A DNA stretch of 64,000 nucleotides from Diadophis punctatus similis (taxonomy: Eukaryota > Chordata > Lepidosauria > Squamata > Dipsadidae): positions 2,904,501-2,968,500 of the forward strand of contig JALIGW010000016.1 in assembly GCA_023053685.1 (NCBI GenBank). The letters run 5' to 3'. This document shows, piece after piece, positions 1 to 14,402 of the stretch. Position numbers and translations under genes: made by a program. How positions within the stretch are numbered: the stretch's first letter is position 1; each line of letters begins with the position of its first letter. The notes under the pieces are model-generated. The model saw only the letters and a list, made by a program, of their open reading frames with translations. It had not been told where the DNA came from and did no database searches.

Positions 1-1177
1 AGCTACATTAATGGCTTCAAGTACTTAAAAAGTTAAAATTTATAGGTACATGGCAAATATAGGAAAAATGTATTGAGGGTATACTGGCATTCCCAAATAA
101 TGCATCTGAAAGGATGGACACCAGATGTCTTATGCTGGAGGTATAAATTAAGGGCTCACTGACCCGTATGTTATGGGTATGTGATCATTTAGTATTTTGG
201 AAGGAATAGAACATTAATGTATATAAGGAAATTGATGAGAAAAATGTTTAAATCTTAAAAGATGTTAATGCAATGCATATTTATATACCAACTTTTGGAA
301 TTTGACTTAAGAATTGCGGTTGTATTTTGCAATGAGGGGTGTGGGCAAAAATAATTATATTAAGAAAATGGAAAAGTGATATATTTGAGATGATAAGTTA
401 TGATTGCTGGGGATGTATGATATATCAGTTTTGGAAAAGGCAAGATTCTCTACTAATAAAAAAAAAATGCTGCAATATGTGTCCTGCAGTATGGCAGAGA
501 TTTTATGATATCTTACAATAATATCTTCTATTGTTCATGTTATAGTAGTGAATTCATTGGTAAACCTTAATTTTCACCAATGTTTAGTATAATATAAAGA
601 TACATTTTTTCCCTTTTTTGTCTTTATTTAAATTTTTAATTTGGAACTTTTAACATTTTCTTTCTTCCTTAAGGTTAAGTATTGTTGTATTAAAAAGATT
701 ATGAAAAAAGTTTAAAAATAACACAATTATAATATGAAAATCAAACACCATATAATATTTCAAATATAATTACACTAGACAAATAACTCACAATAACAGG
801 GTACAACAGTAAAAAGTCCCAACTCAAAGGCCTTCAGAAATTGGCAAGTTTTTATGATCTTCCCAGATCAATATTGGCCAGAAAATGCAACCACATTTCC
901 AGGATGCTATTTCACAGAAGAGGCAAGAATTGAAAAGGGTTTTTTCTTTGAGTCTTGATGATGACATTTCCTAAAAGCAGAAATTAGAAGAGAGCCTGCA
1001 CTTCCAAATTGTATTGGAAGATAAGAAGTCCGAAAGATACCAAGACCTCCAGTCATATAAACTCTAAAGGTGACAACTAGCACCTTGAACTAAACCCAAA
1101 GCTAATAGGAAACCAGTGCAGCTGTCAAAATAATGAGATGAAATGAACAAATTGATAAGTTCCTGTGACCCCTATAA
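1..1177. other. AT-rich intronic DNA, no gene seen
   Basis: This is expected to be B3GLCT intron 4. I looked for the next B3GLCT exon on the minus strand and did not find it. A worn LINE trace may lie at about 1080-1140. Confidence 0.5.
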
Positions 1178-1577
1178 CAGGGGTAGACTTCAAAATTTTT
1201 AGCAAGGGGTTCTCTGCCCGGTTGCTGGGTGGGTGTGGCCATTGTGGCTGTGGCCTAGTCGGCCTCCTGCACCATGGCCGGGTTTTTGCCCTCCCCAGCG
1301 TCTGGAGGCTTGTCTCGAGCCTCCGGGAGGACAAAAACGGCCTCCCCAGGCTTGCGGAGGCCTTCCCGAACTTCCGGTAGGCCCGTTTTTCGCCCTCCCC
1401 GAGCCTCCGCATGTGTCCTGCACTTACCTGCATCCAAAATGGGCAACGTGGGGACTCCTGGGAGAGGAGGGGCATGCAGGGCCAGCCAGGAGTGGGATTT
1501 GGGGGTTCTCTGAACTGCACAGAATCTTAACTAGAGGTTATCCCAAACCCCTGCGAACCCCCAGCAGCCCACCCCTG
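1178..1577. mobile_element. hAT-type MITE, 400 bp
   Basis: It starts CAGGGGTAGACTTC and ends CACCCCTG. Flanking 8-bp duplications CCCTATAA/CCTTATAA differ at one base. The interior is GC-rich, which explains the four overlapping ORFs on both strands. Confidence 0.7.
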
Positions 1578-1988
1578 CCTTATAACCATTCTATTCTGGA
1601 CCAATTGTGACTTAGAAGAGGGGTTGTTATTGGTGCACAAAATGGAGTTAGCTAACTGCCACTTTCTCATCAAACTAGTGTGAGTTAAAGAATCAACCAG
1701 ATTGTGACTCATGCTTCAATAGTAACGCAAATTCATGTACCAAGAGAACTCGCATACAAATGTAATAAAAATATGATGCTGCAGATCATGTTTTAAATTT
1801 TATCCATGACGTCATAAACCATGTTTTATTATGCATTATGGACAAACATTGTGGGCTTGTGCCCTTCTCTGCCCCTTGTCCCACTCATCTTTTCCAGTAT
1901 TGATGAAGAAGCACTAGTCTGCGTTTAGCTAGAATTCATTATTATCTTTCGCAGTGTTTTTACTTGTTGTTCTCCAAATACATTATAG

Positions 1989-2289
1989 CAGGGGTTCCCA
2001 ACCGCTGCGCTGTGGCACACTACTGGACCATGGCCTATTTGGAACTGGGCCATGCAAGAGTCAGACTGGTGCGCGTGCATAGCTCAACTCACATGAGTGG
2101 TGGGCCGCATGCACACGCATGTGCGCATAGCTCAACTTGCAGTTGAGCAGCATGCTGCATGTGCACAGGCCCGTTGCTTGCGTTTAGTTGCACAAGGACA
2201 CACGTGCATGCCGGCCAACCACTCGCACAGCCCGGTTCCCCTCTCCTCTCCCAGCTGGGCCATCAAGCTGCAAAGGTTGGGGACCGCTG
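1989..2289. mobile_element. hAT-type MITE, 301 bp, exact 8-bp duplication
   Basis: The ends are CAGGGGTTCCCAACC and GGTTGGGGACCGCTG, inverted to each other, with CATTATAG on both sides. Same family as 40504-40701. Confidence 0.85.
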
Positions 2290-2297
2290 CATTATAG

Positions 2298-4144
2298 CAT
2301 ATAATCTATATATAAAATAAATACGAGCAAAAATAAATATGTACTGCATGACCGACCCACAGATCAGCATATTACAAAGGTTTCATTTCAGTCCATTTCC
2401 TGATGTTAACATGAAATTACTCTAGGGCAAAATGGCAATCCACTTCCCACCTATATATTTTTCTCAGTATCACACATTATAATTACTACATAATAGATCA
2501 CATGTAGGTTTATTCTCCAAGAAAATGCATAATTTTCTATCAGGCAGATAGAAAATAGAAACACAACAATGTATGAAAATCATATCAGATATATTACCAT
2601 TTTCCTGACTTTTCATGAATTTTATTCATTTTTTAAAAAAATTACACAGGCAGAGATAATTTCCCTTGGTTGCAATATTAATTTTCCTTGTCGTGTTGAT
2701 GGAATTGAAACTGCTCTTCATTATCAATCACCTTCCTGCTTATAGTTTCAAAATATGTCTATTGATAAATAGTTAGAGATAGCAATTTCCTCCGATAGCA
2801 ACCTTGTCAGGCAGTGATTTTATATTGCCTGTTACATGTATATGCAGGGGAGATGCATTCCTATCAAATATAATGGTTTATTCTTGAGCACGTGATTAAT
2901 ATGTTCCTAGTACGCATGTGTACATTCCTTTCCTTTGTTCCTCCCTTTCTCTTCAGCTTCTGTAAGGAGCAAGACCTGTTTTATAGCCAAGATGTGATTT
3001 ATTATTTTTGTACTGAAATAAATATTTTATACCTTAGTATTTAAACTGCGGTTTTCTTTTTATAATGTCAGAGTTTCAGGAAAAGATCTATTTCGCCTCT
3101 GATGAGAGTAATTCTTATCTAACAATTTGCAATTAGGATGATTATGAAAAAGTAACTGTCTCAATGCCAACGTTTAGAACAACAAAAGCAGTCAGTGTGA
3201 AACTGATTAAAGTCTGTGCAGTTTCAAGCAGTAGCTGAAGCCTGCCAGAGGATTCTACAGGGAGTCCTTGCTTACAGACTGCCTTGTTTAAGGATTGTCC
3301 TAAGTTAAACCAGTGTAAATAAAATAGCTTTGTGACCAATCCTCACATTTAGGACCATTGCAGTGCCCATCAGTCATGTAATCACCATTTATGTGCTATG
3401 CAACCAGCGTATATTTACAAACGTTGCAGCATCCTGTGGTCATGTGATCACCATTTGTGTGCTTACAACTGGCTGTGACAAGCAAGCAAAGTTAACAGAA
3501 AAGGCAGAAGTAAAATCATGAGCCGTGATCAGGTGATGTTTCAGTTAGTGACCATAGCCTTTCACTTAACAACCAAAGGGGAAGTAAGGTTCTACACCTG
3601 TTGCGATTGTGTGATTTTCTGCTTAGTGACTGGCACTTAGTGACTAAGTTGCCAATCCAATTGGATTGCTAAGCAAGGACTGTAATCAATTAATTACTGT
3701 GACAGAGCTAACCTTGTTAACTTGCAGTTAGCTCCTCTAACTCCCATGAACCCCAAATAGTCTTGATTTTATTTAAAAGGCAGCAATGCAAATAAAGTTC
3801 TATTTAAATTAAGAACTTAAGCATCTATTTTGTCAATAAAAACCAACATGTAAAAAATACATATTAATAAGTTAGGACCTTGTTATGATCAATTATTAAA
3901 CAAAACTCATGTGCCTAAATGAGGAGAAAAAAATTCATGCAAAACAAAGGAAAAATCAAATAGCATAAGCATCACGTTAAAAAATAATTAAAGAATATAT
4001 GAATGGAAGCTTAGAAGTCAACTGTTACACAATTGTACAGGTGAATCTTTTCAGCTTTAAATGAAAAACGTATCATGGAATTATAATTCAAATTTCAAAC
4101 GTAAAAGAAGGAGAAAGATAATTATATTTAGCATAGTAGCATAC
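2298..4144. other. B3GLCT intron 4 sequence, repeat only
   Basis: It holds the TIR-like repeat at 3257-3685 and otherwise nothing recognisable. Confidence 0.5.
3257..3685. repeat. Older TIR-like repeat
   Basis: Inverted ends ACAGGGAGTCCTTGCTTAC and GCTAAGCAAGGACTGT bound a body with CATGTAATCACCATTT and CATGTGATCACCATTT. Related to 20318-20584. Confidence 0.55.
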
Positions 4145-4254
4145 CTTTCCCAAAGAGGCAGCCTGTTTTAAAATACTTTGTTTAAGATCATTTGCTTTCT
4201 TCAAATGATAAGAATTCTTCTGACTCTGGATGACAAATACTATTTCCCTTAGCT
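4145..4254 (-). CDS. B3GLCT: B3GLCT coding exon 4
   Basis: The 110-nt exon follows TTTCTATTTACAG and ends AAAG before GTATGC. It encodes [20 protein letters not shown] and [14 protein letters not shown], closely matching human B3GLCT. Confidence 0.93.
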
Positions 4255-4913
4255 CTGTAAATAGAAATAAATAAATAAATGTCAACAATAGTTAAGTGAA
4301 TTCAGTATTATTGTAAATAGCCCACTGAAAAACACCTTGGGTTTTCAAGTAATGTACGCATACATGAGTATCTCCTGAATTCTAATAAACTGGCTGAAAA
4401 AAAGCAAGAAAAAAGTTTTAAATTTAAATAAAAGAATAGTGCCAGAACCTTATTAACCACTGAAAATCCAATTCACAAACCATACTGTGGAAAATAAGAT
4501 ACAATAAAAATACACATATAATTTTACATGAATTTGTATAGCGAATTGGATTTTTAAAATATTCGTGCATTGAACCTAAGGTAATTTACTATTTCATTTA
4601 GAGTAAACCGTTTTAAACGCTACTCATTTTCTCAGATGCATTATGTCCCTGTTAAAAACAATCTAAACTTGTCTCACGGGTACAAAAATAATTCCCACCG
4701 TGGTACTTACAAGAATGATGATTTCCTTAACATATATAATAGAATCTATTGGAATTTTAACGATCTCTTCACACTTGTTTCAACTACCGGTTAATCATCA
4801 TATCCTGAAGATAATTATATATGTATAATGATTAAAAGGTATTGATTTCTTCTACCTAAAGAGCTGTATACTGCCGTATTATTAGTTGCACCAATAGGTT
4901 GCCCTGATGTCTG

Positions 4914-4993
<80 letters not shown>

Positions 4994-7900
4994 TTTCTTT
5001 CTTTCTTTATTTATTTCCTTCCTCCCTCCCTCCCCTCCATCTATCTATCTATCATACTTTTTAACCTCCCATCTTCCTTAGAGAGGGACTTAATGTCAAT
5101 ATTGCTATACTGTAGATACAATTACATTAAACCATCCGTGCTAATTATGGCATTCTACATTTTGATCCAAACATGACGAATGTCTCAATGGTCCAAAGAC
5201 AGCTCAAAGAAATTATTCGTCTTATCCACCAATTCATTTCCCAGGCCATACCTGACACCTAGGCCCTTGTTTCAACTATTACTAAGATCAAGAGACAGGG
5301 GCTCTTACTGATAAACAAAGCTGATTAATATTCATATCAACATTTTAAAACAGCTTTCACATTAATCAATGAGACGTTTAAAGCTTCATTGCTGCCCAGA
5401 AAGATTTTCAGGGGCTTTGCTTCCCCAATTCTGCCTGCAACTTTCTCTTTAAAATATTCAATCTTTCATCAAATAATGAAGGGGAAAAACAAAGTTTGTG
5501 TTTTGCTCTAAGCCAATCACATCAGGAACCATCTCTGCTAATCTGGGCTGTGGTTCTAACTTCTCTTGGTATGACCATCCCTTCCAGTCCATTTCTGTGT
5601 ATCAAGGTCCCCTTCTAGTCAGACCTATACCAAAGTTAACTTTACTGTATTTATACTGTACCACATTTCAAAATATACAAAGCAGTTCACAATATAAAAA
5701 TAGAAGACTTAATCGTTTATCAAAAGTCAGCAAATAAGAGCAAGTTTTTATTAATGTTCATATTAATAATGCACAGTCTCAGGAATATAGACTGTACAAC
5801 TTCTATAGTGTTCAGATGCATAACTTGTTTCAAATTCCCGAAAGGTGTTTTCTGTGCCTAATTACACAGATGCCTGAAGTCAAGTCGGAGTAGCGAAACG
5901 CAAATGCACACAAAGGTCACAAACTATCCTACTTTGATGACACTTACTGAAAGACTAAAAACATGTGTCCCTCTTCATCACTCACTGACACATAGGATCT
6001 GTATTCCATGAATATGGAGATCCAACTGTATTATCATCATGTTGTTTAGTGTTCAGATCCTAATGCTTTTTTCAATAACATAATTTAACACCATCTTGTT
6101 TCAAACCATTTATAAAAATAATCATGGAAAGAATGGTATTAAGCAGATAAAAGTCTAAGGCAGAGACTAATATAGCCTTGCCAAGATGGAGTATAGGAAC
6201 ATCTTTTATCAGAAGTACTTAATTAGAAACAGAAGAGGGAAGGGGAAGAGTCCATAACTCAGCAGTCAATGCATAATCTCCTTGGATCTTCACTAAAATT
6301 AATCACATTGCAGTGGCAGAAGAGGAGAAAGAACTTTGTCCATATCCATGAAGACCTACTGCAAGTCCCATCCCAACCCCAATATTTTGGACTTCAGCTC
6401 CCATTAGCTAACCCAGTTTATGGCAAATAACAGCAGTGCAAGTAGATATCATATTTCTTACTCCTGGAATAGATAGCATTAGGCTAGATCAAGGCTGTCA
6501 AACTCACGGCCTGAGGTCCAGATGCATCACACGCTGGCCACGTCCACGCCCAGTTTAGTGAAGGGGAAAAAGTCCCCATTCGTCATGTGACGACGCCATG
6601 ACACCGCGGGTTTGACACCCCTGGGCTAAATGGACAATCTGTCCTAGTTAAAGCAACATATTTTTACTGAAAGGAGAACTTAATAGAGCAGAGGGTATTT
6701 GTTATTCTGGACTTTATAGCCTCCCAGAATAGCTTGCAGTTAATATCAACTAGAGTAGAACAGGAACGAAAATGTGGTTGCTGTTCTTTCGTTATACAAG
6801 TCAGACTTCTTAAATGTATCTGGCTGGTGTCTGAGGGAAAACAGTTGCATAAAGCATACACTTAGTTCTGATCTAATGTGAACTCTTCTTATGTTCTTAC
6901 AAGTTGTTCTTGTGAGGATAAAGTAAATAATGTAAATTTGTGATTCAATCACAATACTATGGTAGCAGTTACAAGGATTAAGGTCTAAGAAGGTACTACC
7001 AGGCATAACATAACAATGAATGTAACACATATTATTCATCCTGACTGTTAGACTTACTATAAAGGTTAATATCAAATAGGTTGACTTACCTTTGCTTATT
7101 TGGCTTGAATGATCAATTTTTCCTGGCATCTGTATTAAGAAATCAGAAATGACATTAATAATGCAGTAGAAGGGAGGGGGATCCCTTTTAAGACAGTTAC
7201 AAGTGGTTAAAAATATTCACAACCTTTAACAAAAATCTTTCAGCACCATTTATATTACAAGTTTCAAGTATCTAATGAGCCTCACACTTACCAACTCAGT
7301 AATTCTTATAAAAGCCCAGCAAAAGTTAGGCTAATCTTATTATTTTCATATAGCAGAAACAGGACCTTGCCTGAAGCTGCCAAATGCATTGGTAGCTAAG
7401 TCTTTAATTCCCTATTCACATTCTTAGTTACCACACTATACTATCCCTAGCTTAAATAGGTTTATTAAACGGGCCCCTGGCAGAACATTATTTTATACCA
7501 CTTTATTAGAAATTGTAGTATAAAAAATTAGCTCCTGTGATCAAATTTGCCATTTTAAATTTCTGTTCGTTATAATCAACTGGAACTTATATAGATAATT
7601 AAAAGAAACTACTTTTTCAAGTAAGTTCACATGGCCAAATATTGATGAGAACTTACATCCCAGGAAAGCTCAAATCCAAATTATATTACAATCTAAATAC
7701 AGCTGAAAAGGCCAAAACAAAATCTAATAATTCAGTGTTACGTACAGAGATGTCAGAACTTAGCACTGTGCTTTGGAGCAAAAAGTTCACCATAGCATCA
7801 CCCTGGAAACCAAGTTCTAAAAATATCTTGACTATTATTCAGTAGTGACTAAGCAACTGATAGCAGATACTTGCTGAAATCGCCTATACATCATGTGGCA

Positions 7901-8663
7901 ATCTCACTACTCAAGAGGAAGTGTTTCCTAACCAATGAAATTAGAGCAGCATCATAAAGAGGCACAAGGGAATTATTTGTTTAAAGTATTTCTCAAAAAC
8001 CTGCAACATATAACCTCTTTAACCTATTCCAAATCCTTGCTCACTTTGATCTAACTTTACTGAATTTCTCCTGCAGCCCTGTAATCACTTTGCTTTTTCT
8101 TTCTCTTCCTTCCATCAGACATTAGCAGTCTTCAGCCCTCAAGGTCCCTTTTATAGCATTCAGGGCATCCTCTGGCTGTAACTACTGACTGTTTTCATTT
8201 TGAGACAGGAAACCTTCCTGACATTTTGAGAGTAAAATATAGAGGAAAATAACACTAAAAGATTAAAGCATACACATCACCATAAAAAAAAACTTTATGC
8301 AAGCTGCTTGCATTTGCAGATATTACATTTTGCTTGCTGTTTGGGGAAGAGTTTGTTTTGAAATGTGAACACTTTACAGGTGGCCCTTACCTCACTGTTC
8401 AAACTTACAACGATGCTGAATAGGTGGGACTGCCAACCAGCCCTCCAAATCCCACCTGTCCCAGCGTCCCTGCAGTCAGGTAATGATTTTTTACAAATGT
8501 TATTTAGAAAAGCCTTGTTTATATAATTTTGTATGCTTTCATGACACTTTCTGTAGAATTTCTTTAGAGAGACATTTTACACCTTAAAAATTTGAATCAG
8601 GATCTGTTGTGCATATCCGCCCTGAGTCCCTCAGGAGTAAGGCGGCATATAAGAAAACCAAAA

Positions 8664-8694
<31 letters not shown>

Positions 8695-11600
8695 ATATCA
8701 AATTGGTTACTGCTAATACTCATTTTGGCTGTTTTTATAGACTTTTAAAAGATGGTTTCTGTATCTGGGGACATTTTTTGTTGTTGCAAAAAGTAAGCTT
8801 TCAAAATAATTAATTAAACTATCACTCTGTGATAAAAATAATTCAGTATCTCTAATATAATAAATTAGAGCCCTCCGTTTGGGGAGTTGGCGACCGGCTT
8901 GCATTTATGACTATTTGCAATGTCCCACTGCCACATGACTGACTTGTTGCCAGTTGCCAGTTTCTAGCAAAAACACAGATCGGGCAAATAAATAACTGTA
9001 TAAAATTGAGTGCAGTCACATGATTACCCACTAAACCCAACTTATGACAATAATTCAATTTCAGGTGTAAGTACAAGATTATCTGGCTATTGAACCATAA
9101 ATGAACAGTATTTTTTAATTTTGAATTTATAAGCCGCTCAACTCCAATAGACAGTAAGCATGATGAGTATCAAAACAGAATTTTAACATATGAGATTACA
9201 AGGCTGTTCACAATCAGAGCGGTGAAAAACTTTTTTTGCATTTCAAGCAAACTTATTTACCGGTATATCAAAACTTGACATATTTTACAGGTAAATCTTT
9301 TCAAAGTTTCTTGCTATCTTTGGACAAGAAATTTAGTACCTCTGACAGAAGTTCAATCCAATCTTTTCCATTTTCAGCAGCAACATGTAGAATTAAAGCT
9401 GGAAAAAGGGAGAACAAAGTTATCCTCCTCTCAAGTGTGTGTCTTGTTTTTTTAAATATGAGAAATCATGTTTACATAGATATTAAAAAGCAATTTAGAT
9501 AATAATATCTCTTAAATGTGTAGAATGTCTATAATAGTCATTATTATAGACATTAGTTTCAAGCGTGAGATAATTATGTTTTAAATTAGTACTGTATTGC
9601 TTGCTGTAGTGTGAAAATGTTATTCCCATTCTTCCTGGAATAAAAAAAATATTGATCTGATCTGAAGCCAGTTGATAGTTTCAAGTCAAAACAAAACCTA
9701 TACAGCCATATATAAACACACATATAGCTTTGTCATCCAGCATTTCACTTGTCTAAATAATATGCATTTCATACCTATATTACCTTTACCCTTAAGTTAA
9801 GCTTAACATTTTTATTTATTAATGAGGACTTCTTCAGAGGCTGAAATTGTTCACAGTTCATTTTACCTGAAAGAATGCCAGGATAACAAGTTTAAGAAAC
9901 AGCCACAATCAGAATCTAGGCTCAATCAGAACAGCAGCAGAAGCACCACTAATATGCTTCCCAAATGTTTGCAGTTAAAGGCCTACAAGTCATAAGATAG
10001 ACAAAGCTAACATTATCTGGCATAATTTGAAAACAAGTTTGCCATACAACAGCATTGAGATTTGAGATGGGAAGAGGAAATTATTGAACAGCTTCAGAAA
10101 ATTACAACAGACATACACTTACAGTATTTGCCAATGCAGTTTAGTTAATCCAATGAACGGTCTGCCACAACCTCAATTAGTTTTTCAAAGAATTTTAATA
10201 TATTTTATATACATTATTTTGAATTGCTTACAGAGAACCTTATTTCTTCTTGTGATTCTTACTCTCATTTGGGGGGGGGGGTTCTTATTATGCTTTAAAA
10301 CCTATTATCCTGAATAATTTGATACCATCTTCATGTTTGACCACAGAGTAGTTTACATAAATGCACACAGGCAAGCAATACTGTACTGTATGAATATCAA
10401 AAGTGCATTTAATTTCTAAAGCAACATGAGCTACAAGAAGCAGTTGGATACAGTCATTAAAAGACTTGCAGCAGGATTTTATAGGTGTTATACCTGTCAA
10501 GTGTGGTTATATTGTGCGAAATAACATTATTACTACCGTGTTTCCCCCAAAATAAGACCCTGTCTTACATTTTTTTGAACCCTGAAATAAGTGCTTGGCC
10601 TTATTGCCATGCACTCAAAAGCCCGTTTGGGCTTATTATCAGGGGTTGTCTTATTTTGGGGAAAACATGGTAGTTGTTATAGTGGCTTTCTTTCTCAGCA
10701 ATGATAACTTGTTAATAAATTGGTAACTTACCAGTGAGCCTGTTGCTTAAGAGTATTGTACAATAAAGTATGGATTCCTTTTGGACAATGCATTTTTGGG
10801 GAATTAATAATTTTAAGTCTGAAATCTTTTAATGTTAATCTGCTAAGTAAGAAGGAAACTGATTAACCTATTTCAGCAGAATGTAGCAGCACAATTGATA
10901 ATGCTTTGGGATGATTAAACCACTGATTTAGGTGCTGCATCAGATATTTCCCTTTTCTTCCAAGTGCAATTCAAGCGTTGCATGATTTGGATCAGATTAC
11001 TTTTGGGACCATCTGCCCTGGTTAAATCTCCCTGTTTGATGTACTTCAATCAATGCTGTTCTGGAAGTTAGAGAGATGGATGAATATCGCTTTTTACTGT
11101 CTCAGTATCTCTCCCCCACCCCTCTCTCCCATCTCACAATGGGCTTATATGGCCACCCATCTTACACAAGTTACAATTATATGGCCCCCATTCTCACACA
11201 GGTCACTGTGTAATTCTACACAGGCGAATTACAACAGGGGACAGATGAAACAACTGCCAAATGTTGCACAGAGCCTGTAGCCTTTCAGGTTCTCCTCTGA
11301 TCTTCCTTTTTTTTTCTTGCTGCCAATTTTCTCTGACCTCTTCTGTTGACCTAGTCAAGCAACCACATCAATCACCAGTTCCGTAGGTTTGTATTTCTTG
11401 GAAGAAACAGATGACAGTTGGTGACATTCTAACCCTACACAACTCTGCTGAGACTCTCCTCTCCCCACTGACATTTTGCCGAATGGCTCCACCATGGCAG
11501 CTGCAGCTTTGAGGGCTCACTAGTGCCAACTGTGTGCTGGCAAGAACTGAACTTTTCTCCTATGTTGCTTTCAGCATCTCCCTCATTTATGAACTACCAG

Positions 11601-14360
11601 ACCACCACACCAGGCCAGTTCTTCCTTTGATGTTTACTTCTTCCACTTTTTCTGCTGTTTCTCCTTTTACTCTTCTTTTTCATCCAGTTGTGCCTTATAT
11701 TTCCCCAATAACTCACAAAGGCAGACATAGATTAACTGAGCAAGAGGGTTGGCAAAAGAAGTTTTTTTAATGAGGGAAAGTTACTATCTCTAATTTGCAA
11801 TCTTGAAGACCCCCCGTTTTTGAATCTGGGCCTATGAAGTGGCTTTCTATTTACATTTTGGAAAAGTTGGCCAGTATAGTTTTGGATGTTCAAAGTTTAA
11901 TGTTTTTATTTGTATGTAAGAAAAAATATCTCCATTTTTGTATTCCTTGTTTTCTGCATATGAGAGTAATAAAAGACTACCGCGCAAATGCATTCTATGA
12001 AACCACTATCTTTCACACACTATCATGACACAAGATGTCATGTCCAGCAACGACATCTTAAAACTGTGAGACTGCTCTTTCTTTCAGGAGGAATGTAATC
12101 CTTTTCACAACATGCTGAATGTGAATTCCCAGGTGCTATCTGCTATTGACCCGCAATACTGACCAGATTTAATTTCAGCCTGGCTTTCTTTACTCAGCCT
12201 ATTAGAAAACTTAAGTAAGGGCATTTATTGCATTCTTAATTTTATTTAGATTATGGCTGGATAATCAAAAATATTATTAGCTAATAAAAATTACTTTGTT
12301 GGAGAGCATTTAGGAGATTATGAGAGTGCACAATCTGTCCTAATGGGTTTTATTGTACACCTCCAAGAATAATGCAGATTGTGGTGATAAATGCCATGTA
12401 GAAAAAAATATTTAGATAAGAAAACAGCAAACAACTTATGGAATCATGTAGGAAACCCCATATTGTCAAATGATTACTTACATTTGAATACTTTAAATGC
12501 CTTAAATTCATCCACAATTAAAACAGATAACCCATTTTTAAATTAACAGACAAAATTTCCCACCAACAGTGACAGAGCAAGCCACTAGTATAAGGATTTC
12601 CAACCAGTAAGTGGGTTCTAAATGCCACTGCTACCGGTTCGCACACGACGCTTCTGCGCATGTGCAGAAGCATCTCTGGTGGGTGGGTGGGTGGAGTGTC
12701 CTGCCACTGCCACTACCGGTTCGCAGAAACAGGCTGAACTGGGAGCAACCCACCGCTGTTTCCAACCCCTGGTCTCTGGACCGGCACTTGGCTGTAGCAT
12801 GCCAGAAACCGGGCCATGCAAACAAGTGAAGCCCCATCCGTGGGATGCAGGCAGCATGCGAAACCACGCCCCTTTCAATCCATAGAAAAACCTCTCCATG
12901 AAACCAGTCCCTGATACCCAAAAGGTTGGAGGCTGCTGCACTAGTATACAAGAAAGCTATTCCCACTTCCTTCTAGTGCTAACGATGTTACCTAGTTGAG
13001 TAATGAAACGTCTGCAAGAAAACAACCAAGTTCAGAGCACCAAGGACCCACAGTTCATCCCTGAGCTACAAATATTCTGTCAAAACCATTTTACTTTATA
13101 ATCTTAACTCTATGAAAGAAACCCTGTAAATAAATCTTACTTGTGTTTCATAATGCAGTCCTATGCAAATTAGACTTGTTGAGTTCAAGGAGACTCACTA
13201 ACACTGATGGGAATATAAAATTCACTTTAGTCATGTTTACACTGTCAAACATACATAGGGCATTTCCTTTTCACATTGAGTCAGTACTTCTTTCTCATAT
13301 GTTTACTTACTGCTCTACTGCCTCATGCCCATATGGGTATCATGTGCAAATTCCCTTTTGCATGTAAATGCGGATCATATTTTTAATTCCTCTTCCTCTT
13401 CTCTAATCCTTTTCTCCATTGGTTTGGTAAATTATACAATAGTTAGGTGTCAAAAGTGAATGCTTCCTAAATAAAACATATTCCCAGATCATCACTTAAT
13501 AATGGGGATGAAACTTTAGCCCCAGTCATACAAGCTTACTTTTAGATTTCTACAACTGAAAAGTTCCAAGAAAATGATTTAATTATTTAACTAAGAGTGC
13601 TGGCTTATGTATTATTCAGAAGTAACTCCCTTGAGTTTCTTGGGATTTTGGCAGAGATAAGTGTGAACATGGGATTGCAGATTTTTTGAACATTTATTTA
13701 AATCTTGGGTTCTCTAGGCCTGTCAATGAATGGGTGGTCTTATTTGGCTACATTAAATAAGATAAGCCAAACATGAGAAAACGAAGAAACAATAATATGT
13801 TTCCAGATAACATTTGTAATTGCTAACCTTTCGATGATATGATTTTAACAGTGCCTGCACTGTTAGTTTTCCATGTGAACTAGCAGAGGCTTCTTGTAAC
13901 AAAGAGAGGATTTTCATCAATTTCTCCTCCTGCCTCTCAACACTATCTTTCTTGCTGATCTGAAAGGTCCCTATTGCTGCCGGTAGCACATTTTCAGCAG
14001 GCAGTGTTTTCAGGGGAAATGGGGAATCAACAACCTCCTTTCCTCTATGAATAGTACAAGCCTATGTTGGATCCAAAGCTTTTCTACAAATGAAAGACAA
14101 TCATTAAAATGAATCACAGAAGTTTATTGGGCTTCCTCTTAGGTTTTATTATGTAATTGACAAATACACAAAAGGCAGTGACAGATCTCAGAAATTGCTT
14201 TTCTCTCTCTGTATGCCAAGTGATAGAAGTGAGATTATATAACTTGGAACTTATTCATTTTCCTTTTTTGTCTTCATTACTTTTCCTTATGTATTATGTT
14301 TTAATTTTTACATTATATTTTAATTTTTGAATTAAATTAAATACTACCATTAAAGCCTGT

Positions 14361-14402
<42 letters not shown>

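Larger units (their letters stand above)
9399..13827. other. B3GLCT intron 1, left part
   Basis: It holds the TA-flanked TIR element at 10534 and the hAT element at 12591. No other gene or RNA signal was seen. Confidence 0.5.

Noticed and set aside
1125..1610. Cluster of overlapping ORFs on both strands
   Set aside because: All lie in or across the GC-rich hAT element at 1178-1577.
4907..5176. Plus-strand ORF of Phe/Leu/Ser repeats
   Set aside because: It is the translation of a (CTTT)n microsatellite and adjoining short-unit repeats.
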